A stretch of DNA of 64,000 nucleotides from CAVRXT01 sp049644285 (GTDB lineage: Bacteria > Acidobacteriota > Terriglobia > Acidiferrales > UBA7541): positions 12,818-76,817 of the forward strand of contig JBARRP010000118.1 in assembly GCA_049644285.1 (NCBI GenBank), written 5' to 3'. Below, in pieces: positions 34,861 through 43,531 of the stretch. Made by a program: the position numbers and the translations under genes. The notes under the pieces were generated by a model. That model ran no database searches, was not told where the DNA came from, and saw nothing but the letters and a program-made list of their open reading frames with translations. The number at the start of each line of letters is the position of its first letter. Within the stretch, counting starts at the first letter, position 1.

Positions 34861-37800
34861 TCACGGCTGTGGCGCGGGAGGGGGGTTGCCGGCATTCCCT
34901 GGGCCAAGATTGGTGCTCCCTTGACTCGGTTCGTGGCCCGCGTAAAAGGATTTTCCCGAATGCGGGGCAAACCGGACGAGGTGCGGTGTGATCAGAATCA
35001 GGAGCTCGCTGTCTTCCTTCTGCGCGTTGCGGTTGCCGAACACGTATCCGAGCCCCTCAATGTTCCCAAGACCTGGTGTGCCATTGAGCGTGTACGTTTC
35101 CTGAGGCTGGAGAAGTCCCGCCAATACGCTTGTCTCGCCGTCGCGCACCCGGACCATCTGATCAACGGTGCGGTTGCTGAGGATCGGAATGCCGTTGACG
35201 CTCTGTCCGGACAGGGCTCGAATTTCGAATTCCATATGCAAGGAGACTTCGTCATCCGGATGAACCCGCGGCGTGGCCTTCACCTTCACGCCAAGGTCGA
35301 CATATTCCGCGCCGGGGAATGGAGTTCCGGTTCCTTGCGCGTTCGTGAGATTGCCGGCGAAACTGCTCGAATTCAGAATCACCGAGACGGTATTGGAGCC
35401 TTGGTTGGCTACCGCCACATCGGGCAGATTGTCGCCATTGAAATCGGCAGTGGTGACCGAAACCGGATTCGTACCCACAGTGAGACTGAACGGCGGACCA
35501 AAAAGCCCGGTGCCGAGCCCAGTGCCCAGATTCAACAGAATCGAAACAGTGTTGTCGGTTCGATTGGTTACCGCGAGGTCGATGCGTCCATCCACATTAA
35601 AGTCGCCAGGAGCGATGGACGTCGGTCCATTGCCCGTCGCAAAGTCGGACGCGGTGCCGAAGGTGCCGTCGCCGTTTCCGGGAAAGAACGAGACGGTGTT
35701 ATCCGCGTTATTCGCGACAGCAAGGTCCAGGAACGTGTCGCCGTTGAAATCGGCGACCGCAACAGAAATCGGCGAGGCGCCAGTGGCAAGCGGAGAACCC
35801 CGGGCGGGGGTGAACGTACCGTCGCCCGCGCCCAGCAGAATCGTCAGCGTGTTGTCGTTTTCATTCGTGATGGCCAGATCCGGAAAGCCGTCGCCATTGA
35901 AGTCGCCCACCGCAACGGACGATGGGTTCCTCCCGACGGGAATCGGTGAAGTGGCCGTCGGAGTGAATGTGCCGTTGCCATTGCCAAGAAGAATCGTGAG
36001 CGTGTTGTCCACCTGATTGACGACCGCGATGTCCGTGTGATCGTTCGCGTTCTTTGAATTGAATTTACCGGTGGCCAGCGCCACAGGACCTTTTCCCGTC
36101 GCCGGGGGAGCGCCCGCCGCGGGCGTAAACGTGCCATCGCCATTGGCGAGAAGGATGGACAGTGACCCCGGCCCGCAAACCAGCGGCGTTCCAGTGCAAT
36201 TGAAGTTCGCGATCGCGAGGTCGGTGTGATCCTTTGCGTTATTGGGATTGAAACTGCCGGTGGCGATTGCCACGGGCTGCTTTCCGGTGGCCGGAGGATT
36301 TCCCGGAGCAGCTTTGAAATTGCCGAGGCCGTCGTTGAGGAGAATCGAGACGGTATCATCGGTCTCGTTGGCAACGGCCAGATCGTTCCGGTCCGAGGTG
36401 TTGTTCGCGGCAAACTGTCCAGCGACTACGAAAACCGGCCCCTTTCCGGTATTGAATTGCGTGTTCGAAAAATTCGACGTGCTCACAGCGGGAACGTTTG
36501 CCCCGGAGGTGATGCTGGCGGAGAACTGAGCCAGCGTCACCGGGAAACGATCGCCGACGAAGAAGGTAGCCGGCTGGCCATCCTGCGCGCGCAGCAGCAC
36601 GCGTTGGCCGCTGCGGACCAGGGAAAGCGCCTCGGAAAAATTGGCCGCGGCGCCGGGCAACGTTGCGAGGAATGTGCTCCCGCCGCCACCGAAGGCAAGG
36701 AGTGGCGGTATGAGTGTTGATAGGTTGAGCTGGCCGCTGCTCAACAAGGCCGCGACTTGCGAAGACGTCAACCCCGCAAGTGAGTTGGGTTGACCGAAGA
36801 GCTGCGTGATCACGTTGACGAGCCCCGAAACGGACTGCTGCGCCTGATTGATTTGCTGCCGATTGAGAGTGAACATCTGGGCCGACTGAGGCGGAATGAC
36901 GCCAAGCTGTCGCGCGTAATTGCGGTCCACGCTGAGGATTTCCATTTCCAGAACAACCTCGCCGCGCGGCTGCTCGAGTTCTTCGACCAAATGCGACGCG
37001 AGCGCGATTGCGGACGGCGCAGCCCGCAGGGTGATGGTGTGGCTGTTCGTGTCCAATTCAGTGCGGGTAACTCCCACAATGTCGCGCACCAGCCGAAGGA
37101 GTTCGGTCATCTCCTGCGGCGTTGCCGAAGCGGGAAGAAGGATGGTGCGGGCGACCGAGGCTTCATAGGCGCGGCGTTTCTCCTGCGTATCCGCCGCGAC
37201 AAAGAACAGCCGCTTCGTCAAAGGCCTCCAGAACGTGCCCGTCATCGCGCCGAGCACCCGTGCCGCGGTCGGAAAATCCACATCCGCGATGCGCAAGCGC
37301 GTTCGCCGGGATTGCAGGTCCACGTCGAACGCAACTTCGACCCCGAATTGCCGGGCTAACTCCTGATAGGCTCCTTGCGTATCGCCGCTGTAGTCGAAGC
37401 TGCGCGTGCCCGGCTGAAATTGAAGATGGACTTCGCCGGCAGGCTCTTCCAGGAGCTGCTTTACATTCACCTTCGGTAGCGAAGGCTCTTCGAATTGCGA
37501 AAGACGCTCGCGCAAAACGGAATCGGTTGGGTCGAGCGCGATTCCTGCCTGTAATTCCTTCTTCGCATCGTCGAGACGGCCCGAGACCGCGTCGCGCTCG
37601 GCGGTGTCCACATGCTCCTGGACCCTGCGGCTTCGGGCAATGTCGCGCCGCACCAGGTAGTCCCTGTTGTCCGGTTCCCATTTCGCGGCTTCGGCGTAGG
37701 TCTCGTACGCGGCCTGCCAATTCCCAGCCTTCTCGGCTTTCCGGCCCCGGGCGTAGGCTTGCTTCGCCTTCTTCGGATCTCTGGGAGTGGCAAGGGAACG

Positions 37801-37971
37801 GTTGGGCGCGTCTTGCGCCGAGCCGGGTGTCTGCGCCAGCGGTTTGGCCTCCGCATTCGACGAGACAGCGGCAGGGTTGGTAGCCGAAGGGGATTGCACG
37901 AACGCCGGCATAGCCAAGCAGAGAAATCCCGCCAGCAAGGGAATGATACGCAGTCGGAACGAGTCCAGCAT
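34861..37971 (-). CDS. secretin with N-terminal TPR-like helices and an FG-GAP beta-propeller inserted in the pore domain
   Basis: A 1036-residue outer-membrane secretin of the GspD/PilQ class. A signal peptide (residues 1-25) precedes TPR-like helices (about 65-160) and an N0/STN-like domain (about 180-260, GAYQELARQFGVEVAFDVDL). An N1-type domain follows (about 270-335, ILLPASATPQEMTELLRLVRDIVG). The secretin core starts at about 338 (GEVVLEMEILSVDRNYARQLGV) and runs to GQPATFFVGDRFPV at 465-478. It resumes at 889 (EYVDLGVKVKATPRVHPDDEVSLHMEFEI) and ends with GETSVLAGLL and ELLILITPHLV. Residues about 508-870 are foreign: seven FG-GAP/VCBS-type repeats such as VGDFNGDGFPDLAITNENDN. No other type II or IV secretion genes adjoin it. 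Confidence 0.88.
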   Translation of the reverse strand: MLDSFRLRIIPLLAGFLCLAMPAFVQSPSATNPAAVSSNAEAKPLAQTPGSAQDAPNRSLATPRDPKKAKQAYARGRKAEKAGNWQAAYETYAEAAKWEPDNRDYLVRRDIARSRRVQEHVDTAERDAVSGRLDDAKKELQAGIALDPTDSVLRERLSQFEEPSLPKVNVKQLLEEPAGEVHLQFQPGTRSFDYSGDTQGAYQELARQFGVEVAFDVDLQSRRTRLRIADVDFPTAARVLGAMTGTFWRPLTKRLFFVAADTQEKRRAYEASVARTILLPASATPQEMTELLRLVRDIVGVTRTELDTNSHTITLRAAPSAIALASHLVEELEQPRGEVVLEMEILSVDRNYARQLGVIPPQSAQMFTLNRQQINQAQQSVSGLVNVITQLFGQPNSLAGLTSSQVAALLSSGQLNLSTLIPPLLAFGGGGSTFLATLPGAAANFSEALSLVRSGQRVLLRAQDGQPATFFVGDRFPVTLAQFSASITSGANVPAVSTSNFSNTQFNTGKGPVFVVAGQFAANNTSDRNDLAVANETDDTVSILLNDGLGNFKAAPGNPPATGKQPVAIATGSFNPNNAKDHTDLAIANFNCTGTPLVCGPGSLSILLANGDGTFTPAAGAPPATGKGPVALATGKFNSKNANDHTDIAVVNQVDNTLTILLGNGNGTFTPTATSPIPVGRNPSSVAVGDFNGDGFPDLAITNENDNTLTILLGAGDGTFTPARGSPLATGASPISVAVADFNGDTFLDLAVANNADNTVSFFPGNGDGTFGTASDFATGNGPTSIAPGDFNVDGRIDLAVTNRTDNTVSILLNLGTGLGTGLFGPPFSLTVGTNPVSVTTADFNGDNLPDVAVANQGSNTVSVILNSSSFAGNLTNAQGTGTPFPGAEYVDLGVKVKATPRVHPDDEVSLHMEFEIRALSGQSVNGIPILSNRTVDQMVRVRDGETSVLAGLLQPQETYTLNGTPGLGNIEGLGYVFGNRNAQKEDSELLILITPHLVRFAPHSGKSFYAGHEPSQGSTNLGPGNAGNPPPAPQP
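35362..36450 (-). other. inserted seven-repeat FG-GAP propeller within the secretin
   Basis: Codons for about residues 508-870. Repeat cores (LAVANxxDNTVSILLxxGxGTF) recur near residues 530, 584, 648, 699, 750, 799 and 851. Ca-binding-like DFNGDxxxD loops are clearest in repeats 4 to 7 (DFNGDGFPD, DFNGDTFLD, DFNVDGRID, DFNGDNLPD). Seven repeats suit a closed integrin-alpha-like seven-bladed propeller. The frame is uninterrupted across both junctions. Confidence 0.85.
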
Positions 37972-38142
37972 TCATCGGATATTGTACAGGGATTGCGGGC
38001 GCATGGGCTCAAGAAGCACTCTGACTTGTGCCGTTGAGTGCGCGGCAGTGTTCGGGGTTCAATTGTAGCTCACGTGCCGTTTGCGCCTGAAGTTGGCGCA
38101 AACTGACGTCAGGCGTTGCTTCCAGCACGCGAGCCGTTCTCC

Positions 38143-38171
38143 TTGACCGTGTAGATACAACACGATAGACT
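38143..38171 (+). promoter_or_regulatory. promoter of the iron-uptake operon
   Basis: TTGACC (38143-38148), 17-base spacer, TAGACT (38166-38171). The predicted start is near 38178, immediately before the palindrome at 38181. Confidence 0.65.
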
Positions 38172-38180
38172 CAATTGCGT

Positions 38181-38201
38181 AGTTGTAACTAAGTTTCAAC
38201 T
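38181..38201. promoter_or_regulatory. near-perfect 21-bp palindromic operator over the transcription start
   Basis: Arms AGTTGTAACT and AGTTTCAACT around a central A. Nine of the ten arm positions pair symmetrically. The site covers the first transcribed bases and lies 11 bases before the FTR1 start codon, so a bound protein would block transcription. Size and symmetry suit a dimeric metalloregulator of the DtxR/MntR or Fur type. The sequence is not a consensus I recognise. Confidence 0.65.
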
Positions 38202-38212
38202 GGACTGTTCCC

Positions 38213-39478
38213 ATGATTGCAGCGCTCCTCGTGGCTTTGCGGGAAGGTGTCGAGGCGGCCCTTGTAGTCGGCATCGTGCTCGTGTACCTCGACCGCACTG
38301 GCCGGCGGGCCCTCACCCGCTATGTCTGGGGTGGAGTCGGCGTCGCGGCGGCGGCCAGCTTTGCTGCAGCCTACCTGCTCCAGCGCTGGAAAGTGAGCCA
38401 GGACGGATTCGAAGGCTTGCTGATGCTCCTCGCGAGCGCCCTGGTGGTCACGATGATTGTGTGGATGAACCGGGTGGCTCGCAGCCTGCGAAAAGAGATC
38501 GAGCAGCGCGTCGAAATCTACGCGCAGCGGACGACCCGCGCGGCCGGCCTGGGCCTGGGATTCTTCGTTTTCCTGATGGTCTTGCGCGAGGGGGCCGAGC
38601 TTGTCCTGATCCTCCGCGCCGTTGAGCTTTCGAGCGCAGGCGTCCAGGTCTGGATCGGGACCGGTCTGGGTATCCTGCTGGCGATTGCCGTGGGGCTTTT
38701 CTTCTTCCAGGGGACGCTGCGGATTCCGCTGTCGAGCTTCTTCGCTGCGACCAGCACAATCCTCATGGTCGTTGCATTTCAGCTCGCGCTCTCCGGCGTC
38801 CACGAGATGAGCGAGGGCATGTGGCTGCCCTCGAGCAAAACGGAGATGGCCACGATCGGGCCCGTCGTCCGCAATGAAGTTTTCTTCTTCGTTGTCATCC
38901 TCGGCGTCGCTGGCCTTGTCGTGCTTCGCGAGTGGTTCCGAGCGACGAAGCCGGCGACCGTCGAGCCGGCAGCCAACCCCGCCGAAAAGCGTCACCGCGA
39001 GTGGGAATACCGCAAGCAGCGACGCTGGAGCTTTGCAGCGGCATTCCTGTGTTTCGCGGTGGTGCTTACATTTGCCGCTGAATTTGTCTACGCGCGTGCA
39101 TCAGCCGCGCCCCCGCAAGCCACGGAAGTGGTCCCGCAAGGAAATCTGTTGCGGATTCCGCTGGCTAGCCTCGTCGATTCGAACCCGCACTTCTATTCCG
39201 TGGAGGTCAACCGGACCCAACTGCGGTTCCTCTTCTTTCACAAGAGCAACGGCGATTACGCCACCGCCCTGGATGCCTGCATGATCTGTGGCGCGCTCGG
39301 CTACCGCCAGGAAGGATCGAATCTCATCTGCCGGAACTGCGCGGCGGCGATCTACCTGCCTTCGATCGGCGAGTCGGGTGGCTGCAATCCGATTCCGGTG
39401 AAGTCGCGGGTGGAAGGAAGCGAGGTTGTGGTGGACCTTTCGGCCTTTTCCGATGCCGCGTCCATGATTCACCCCTAA
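38213..39478 (+). CDS. FTR1-type iron permease fused to a DUF2318 metal-binding domain
   Basis: A 421-residue membrane protein. The N-terminal part is an FTR1 permease with both iron-path motifs, REGVE (10-14) and REGAE (125-129), and about seven TM segments. After a further TM (about 273-293) comes an extracytoplasmic DUF2318 (FtrD-like) domain with C356-x2-C359 (CMIC), C373-x2-C376 (CRNC) and C391 in ESGGCNPIPV. In Campylobacter and other bacteria FTR1 and DUF2318 are separate genes of the P19/FTR1 iron-uptake locus; here they are one chain. No P19-like protein gene is adjacent. The next three genes follow at 4, -4 and -4 bases, so this is one operon. Confidence 0.85.
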   Translation: MIAALLVALREGVEAALVVGIVLVYLDRTGRRALTRYVWGGVGVAAAASFAAAYLLQRWKVSQDGFEGLLMLLASALVVTMIVWMNRVARSLRKEIEQRVEIYAQRTTRAAGLGLGFFVFLMVLREGAELVLILRAVELSSAGVQVWIGTGLGILLAIAVGLFFFQGTLRIPLSSFFAATSTILMVVAFQLALSGVHEMSEGMWLPSSKTEMATIGPVVRNEVFFFVVILGVAGLVVLREWFRATKPATVEPAANPAEKRHREWEYRKQRRWSFAAAFLCFAVVLTFAAEFVYARASAAPPQATEVVPQGNLLRIPLASLVDSNPHFYSVEVNRTQLRFLFFHKSNGDYATALDACMICGALGYRQEGSNLICRNCAAAIYLPSIGESGGCNPIPVKSRVEGSEVVVDLSAFSDAASMIHP

Positions 39479-39482
39479 CTCC

Positions 39483-40793
39483 ATGTTTGCCCGCCTCGTT
39501 GGAGAATCCTTCGTTCGCAATCCGCGCCGGAAGGTGCTGGCCGTTAGCGCGCTCGTCGTCGGCATGGCCGTGACCACTGCCAACCTGATGATGGCGCTCG
39601 ATGTGGGCGACCGGCTGGCGCGTGAGTTCCGCAGCTTTGGCGCGAACCTCCTCGTTACGCCGAAGTCGGACACCTTGCCGCTCGAAATCGGAGGCGTCGA
39701 CTACCGCCCCGTGGATGAAGGCGCCTACTTGAACGAAGCGGACCTCGGCAAACTCAAGACCATCTTTTGGCGCCACAACATCATCGGCTTTACGCCTTTT
39801 CTCGACGTTCCGGTCACTGCAAAGGCGAATCGTCAGGATGGGAGCCTGGCGGAAGTCTCTACGATACTCATCGGCACGTGGTACGAACACGAGGTCGCGG
39901 TTCCTGATGGCTCGAAATTCAAAACGGGCGCGCGCATAACGAACCCGTGGTGGAAGGTTCGTGGAAGGTGGTTTGCGGAACCTCAGGAGACGGGGAACTC
40001 GCACAGCGAATGCCTGGTGGGCTCCACGCTGGCTACCTCTCACCGCATCGAGCCGGGTGACGCGCTGACGCTAAGGGCAGGCGACCGCAGCGCGTCTGTC
40101 ACGGTCGCCGGTGTCGTTTCAACTGGTGGACCTGAAGACGATGCCGTGGTCGCGCCGCTTTCTTTAGCTCAGGAACTATCAGCCCATCCGCGCCAGTTCC
40201 GTCAACTTTTCGTAAGCGCGCTGACGAAGCCTGAGGATGCCTTTTCGCAGCGCGATCCGCAGACGATGACGCCAAAGGATTATGACCGCTGGTACTGTTC
40301 GCCTTACATCTCTTCAATCGGGCATCAGATTCAACAAGTCTTGCCGGGTACAAACGCCCGGCCAATTCGCCGCTTGGCCGAAACAGAAGGACGGATCCTC
40401 AGTCGCGTAAGCGCGCTCCTCTGGCTGGTGACACTGGCGGCGCTGGTGGCGGCTGGATTGGCAGTGGCGGCAACTGCCGCAACGACGGTTCTCGAGCGCC
40501 GCACCGAAGTCGGGTTGATGAAGGCGCTCGGCGCAACCAACACGCTGGTGGCTGGAATCTTTGTTGCCGAACAAGTCTTTCTCGCTATCGTGGGTGGCGC
40601 CATCGGCTTTCTCGTCGGAGCCGGACTGGCGCGCTTGCTTGGAGAAAGCGTCTTTGGCACTCCAGCCTCGCTCCGCCCGATCCTGCTGCCGGTAATTCTG
40701 GCGATTGCGGTGTTGGTGGCGTTGACGGGCAGCCTGGTGCCCTTGCGTCGCGCGTCGCATTTTGATCCCGCGCCGATTCTGAGGGGCGAATGA
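39483..40793 (+). CDS. FtsX/MacB-type ABC permease of the iron locus (first)
   Basis: A 436-residue permease with a TM near residues 20-42 (KVLAVSALVVGMAVTTANLMMALDVG) and a large extracytoplasmic domain (about 45-310). Three C-terminal TM segments (about 314-340, 358-385, 395-420) end in LVPLRRASHFDPAPILRGE. ERRTEVGLMKALGATN is the cytoplasmic coupling loop of this family. Permeases of this type accompany FTR1/DUF2318 in the known P19-type loci. It overlaps the next permease gene by four bases. Confidence 0.85.
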   Translation: MFARLVGESFVRNPRRKVLAVSALVVGMAVTTANLMMALDVGDRLAREFRSFGANLLVTPKSDTLPLEIGGVDYRPVDEGAYLNEADLGKLKTIFWRHNIIGFTPFLDVPVTAKANRQDGSLAEVSTILIGTWYEHEVAVPDGSKFKTGARITNPWWKVRGRWFAEPQETGNSHSECLVGSTLATSHRIEPGDALTLRAGDRSASVTVAGVVSTGGPEDDAVVAPLSLAQELSAHPRQFRQLFVSALTKPEDAFSQRDPQTMTPKDYDRWYCSPYISSIGHQIQQVLPGTNARPIRRLAETEGRILSRVSALLWLVTLAALVAAGLAVAATAATTVLERRTEVGLMKALGATNTLVAGIFVAEQVFLAIVGGAIGFLVGAGLARLLGESVFGTPASLRPILLPVILAIAVLVALTGSLVPLRRASHFDPAPILRGE

Positions 40794-41965
40794 TGTTTGC
40801 GCGACTCCTCACGCAACTTCTGCGCGGAAGCCGGGGCCGATTGAGTGTGGCGTTGCTGGCGCTGGTTAGCGGCGCGGCTGTCATCTCGGCTCTCGCGAAT
40901 GTCGATCTCGATGTCGAGAAGAAGTTGACGCAAGAGTTTCGCACCCTCGGCGCGAATCTGGTCGTCGCTCCCCCTCACCGGGAAGCGGACTCGACGCAAA
41001 CACTCAGCGGGTCTCCCTTGGCGCCCGCGGATCCCACGCTGATGGATGAAGCCGTTTTGGACATGATCGAGTCCAACAGAACGCCGCAACTGGAAGCCTT
41101 CGCACCCTACCTCTATATTGTTGTTCGAGCAAACGCCGGGAACAATCGGCTGCCGGCGGTGCTCACGGGCACATGGCTTGATGAAGTGCGGCAGTTGGAG
41201 CCGTGGTGGAAGGCCGAAGGCGGCTGGATCGATTCAAGAGACGATCGGACGCGCTGTCTGGTTGGCCGGAACGCCGCGCGCCAGTTTCACTTGGCCGCTG
41301 GCAGCCCGCTGGAGGTGAGTTATGGCGAGAAGACTGCCCAACTCACCGTGGCGGGCGTTGTGACGGCGGGCGGCGCCGAAGACAACCAGATCTTTGTAAA
41401 CCTTGTGGTCGTCCAGGGGCTTGCTGGACTTCCAGGCAAAATGGAAGTCGCGCAGTTGAGCGTTTCCGGCTCGGCCGGGCTGATCGAAACATACGCGCAG
41501 CATTTGAGGAAGGCGCTGCCGTCACTCGAAGTGCGTCCCATCCGGCAGATCGCCGAAGCGGAGGGTCGGCTGCTGACGCGCATTCGGCTGTTGATTCTGC
41601 TGATGGTATTGCTGATTCTGGTGCTGACATCGTTGTGCGTTTTGGGGACGATGGCGGCGCTGGCGATGGAACGTCGGGAAGACGTCGGTTTAATGAAGGC
41701 GCTCGGCGGCTCGATTGGGCGTGTCGTTGGCCTATTCCTGGCGGAGGCTGGATTGCTCGGCGCGGCCGGGGGCATTCTGGGTTATCTCGTCGGCATCGGG
41801 CTCACCTTGTGGATCGGGCGGCGCGTGTTTGCGGCAACGATCGTGCCGCGGTGGGAAGTTTTCCCGCTCACGGTGGCGTTGATGGTCGGCGTAGCGCTAG
41901 CCGGCGCGCTGCCGCTCCGTTTGCTCGGTCGGGTGAAGCCGGCGGTGATTCTCCGAGGGGAATGA
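40790..41965 (+). CDS. FtsX/MacB-type ABC permease of the iron locus (second)
   Basis: A 391-residue paralogue of the preceding permease with the same layout: TM1 about 17-38, an extracytoplasmic domain with the SREDxxxLVG-like region, and three C-terminal TMs. The coupling loop is MERREDVGLMKALGGSIGRVVGLF. The two probably form a heterodimer with the fused ATPase encoded next. The ATPase ATG overlaps this stop codon (ATGA). Confidence 0.85.
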   Translation: MMFARLLTQLLRGSRGRLSVALLALVSGAAVISALANVDLDVEKKLTQEFRTLGANLVVAPPHREADSTQTLSGSPLAPADPTLMDEAVLDMIESNRTPQLEAFAPYLYIVVRANAGNNRLPAVLTGTWLDEVRQLEPWWKAEGGWIDSRDDRTRCLVGRNAARQFHLAAGSPLEVSYGEKTAQLTVAGVVTAGGAEDNQIFVNLVVVQGLAGLPGKMEVAQLSVSGSAGLIETYAQHLRKALPSLEVRPIRQIAEAEGRLLTRIRLLILLMVLLILVLTSLCVLGTMAALAMERREDVGLMKALGGSIGRVVGLFLAEAGLLGAAGGILGYLVGIGLTLWIGRRVFAATIVPRWEVFPLTVALMVGVALAGALPLRLLGRVKPAVILRGE

Positions 41966-43035
41966 TGGCGGCACTGGTCCAGGTCGAGAGGCTCACGAAG
42001 CACTTCGGCAACGTCCGCGCGCTCAACGGAGTTTCCTTCGATGTCGAAGCGGGCGAATGGATCGCTATCATGGGGCCCTCAGGCTCGGGCAAGACCACTC
42101 TGATCAACATTCTCGGAGGGCTCGACACGCCGACGGCCGGGCGCACCCTGGTGGATGGCACGGACGTCGCGCGCCTCGATGAAACCGGTCTCACTCGATT
42201 TCGCGCCGAGAAAGTCGGGTTCGTCTTCCAGCAATTTCACTTGGTGCCTTACCTCACTGCCGTTGAGAACGTGATGCTCGCGCAATATTTTCACAGCACC
42301 ACCGATGAAGAAGAAGCGCGCGAAGCATTACGGCGCATGGGATTGGGCGATCGGCTGGAACACTTGCCGGCGCAGCTTTCCGGCGGTGAACAGCAGCGAG
42401 TAGCCGTAGCCCGCGCGCTCATCAATCATCCGAAATTAGTTCTCGCCGACGAGCCGACCGGCAATCTCGACGAAGCCAACCAGGAGATCGTGATCAAGCT
42501 CCTTCACAAGCTGCATACCGAAGGGCACACGATCCTGATGGTCACCCACGATCCGTTGATTGCTCGCTTGGCGGACCGCCGCATCGAATTGGCGCATGGC
42601 CGCCTGGCGCAGATCACCGCTTTCACGGCCGAAGATGAAGAGCGCTTCGACCACTTGCTCGAACAAGTGTGGATTTGTGGCGAGGAGGGCGTGGGTGCTC
42701 AACTCGATCGCATCCGCACCGTCGGAGTGATGGACCCGATGCGCATGGTGACCCGTCTGGCCGATCGCGGTCTGCTCGTCGTGCGCGAGTCCGAAGTGGC
42801 GCTTACCCCGCGCGGCGAGAACCGCGCTCGCGACGTCATTCGCAGGCATCGCTTGGCCGAGCGCCTCTTCACCGACACGTTCTCAATTCTCGGCTCGGAA
42901 GCGGACACCCATGCCTGCAAATTCGAGCACATCATCAGCCCCGAGCTCGACCAGAAGATTTGCGCGTTCCTCGGCCACCCGAAGACGTGCCCCCACGGAA
43001 ATCCGATTCCTCCAGGGCCATGCTGCCCCCGCTGA
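41962..43035 (+). CDS. ABC ATPase fused to a DtxR/IdeR-type iron-sensor domain
   Basis: A 357-residue protein. Residues 1-220 are a complete LolD/MacB-type ATPase: Walker A GPSGSGKT (38-45), signature LSGGEQQ (139-145), Walker B LVLADEP (159-165) and switch His in MVTHD. From about 222 the chain continues without a break into a DtxR-like module. It has a winged-helix-like part (DPMRMVTRLADRGLLVVRESEVALTPRG), then the metal and dimerisation part (RHRLAERLFTDTF, HACKFEHIISPELD, then GHPKTCPHGNPIP). Cys319, Glu322 and His323 match the conserved C-x-x-E-H metal ligands of DtxR/IdeR/MntR. The ATPase energises the two permeases, and the tail could sense iron. Confidence 0.87.
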   Translation: MMAALVQVERLTKHFGNVRALNGVSFDVEAGEWIAIMGPSGSGKTTLINILGGLDTPTAGRTLVDGTDVARLDETGLTRFRAEKVGFVFQQFHLVPYLTAVENVMLAQYFHSTTDEEEAREALRRMGLGDRLEHLPAQLSGGEQQRVAVARALINHPKLVLADEPTGNLDEANQEIVIKLLHKLHTEGHTILMVTHDPLIARLADRRIELAHGRLAQITAFTAEDEERFDHLLEQVWICGEEGVGAQLDRIRTVGVMDPMRMVTRLADRGLLVVRESEVALTPRGENRARDVIRRHRLAERLFTDTFSILGSEADTHACKFEHIISPELDQKICAFLGHPKTCPHGNPIPPGPCCPR

Positions 43036-43071
43036 GAACCGCTCTGATAATTTTGTTACTATTGATTCCCA

Positions 43072-43461
43072 ATGCCGCTACCAGTTGACGTTCGCAAAAA
43101 GCCCATCGAGGTGAAGGTCCGTGTCTCGACGGGTGAAGGTGTGGACATCATCTGGTCGGATGGCCACTCCAGCCACTACGATTTCCCGTACCTCCGTGAC
43201 CACTGCCCCTGCGCGCTCTGCAATGACGAGCGCGAGAAGAAGGCCCGCGTTGGCTCGGCGCGCGGTTCCGGCACGCTTGGTCCGGCGCTGCCCATGTTCA
43301 AGCCCAAAGCGACCGCGCGGAAGGCCTCGGCGGTAGGGAACTACGCGATTCAGATTGAGTTCTCGGACGGGCACGCCACCGGGATCTTCAGCTTCGAGCA
43401 TCTGCGAGAGATCTGTCCCTGCTCGGCCTGCGCGCGAGAGTTCCGCCAATCTTCTGCGTAA
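43072..43461 (+). CDS. DUF971 (gamma-butyrobetaine hydroxylase N-domain-like) protein
   Basis: A 129-residue protein of the DUF971 family. VDIIWSDGHSSHYDFPYLRDHCPCALCND and IEFSDGHATGIFSFEHLREICPCSAC are the paired motifs. Two CPCxxC clusters are plausible zinc or Fe-S ligands. Family members are often linked to Fe-S cluster assembly or carriage, which would suit a place 36 bases after the iron-uptake operon, but cotranscription is not proven. Confidence 0.85.
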   Translation: MPLPVDVRKKPIEVKVRVSTGEGVDIIWSDGHSSHYDFPYLRDHCPCALCNDEREKKARVGSARGSGTLGPALPMFKPKATARKASAVGNYAIQIEFSDGHATGIFSFEHLREICPCSACAREFRQSSA

Positions 43462-43531
43462 TCTATTGGTTACCAGGTCTTTTCTTTTCTCTTTCTTCGA
43501 CGTATAGTTCATTTCCGCGCTCATAGATTCC

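Noticed and set aside
41203..41961. Upstream extension of the ABC-DtxR gene by about 250 codons
   Set aside because: The extension overlaps the second permease in another frame and is Arg-rich nonsense; ATG 41962 overlapping the permease stop is the normal coupled start.
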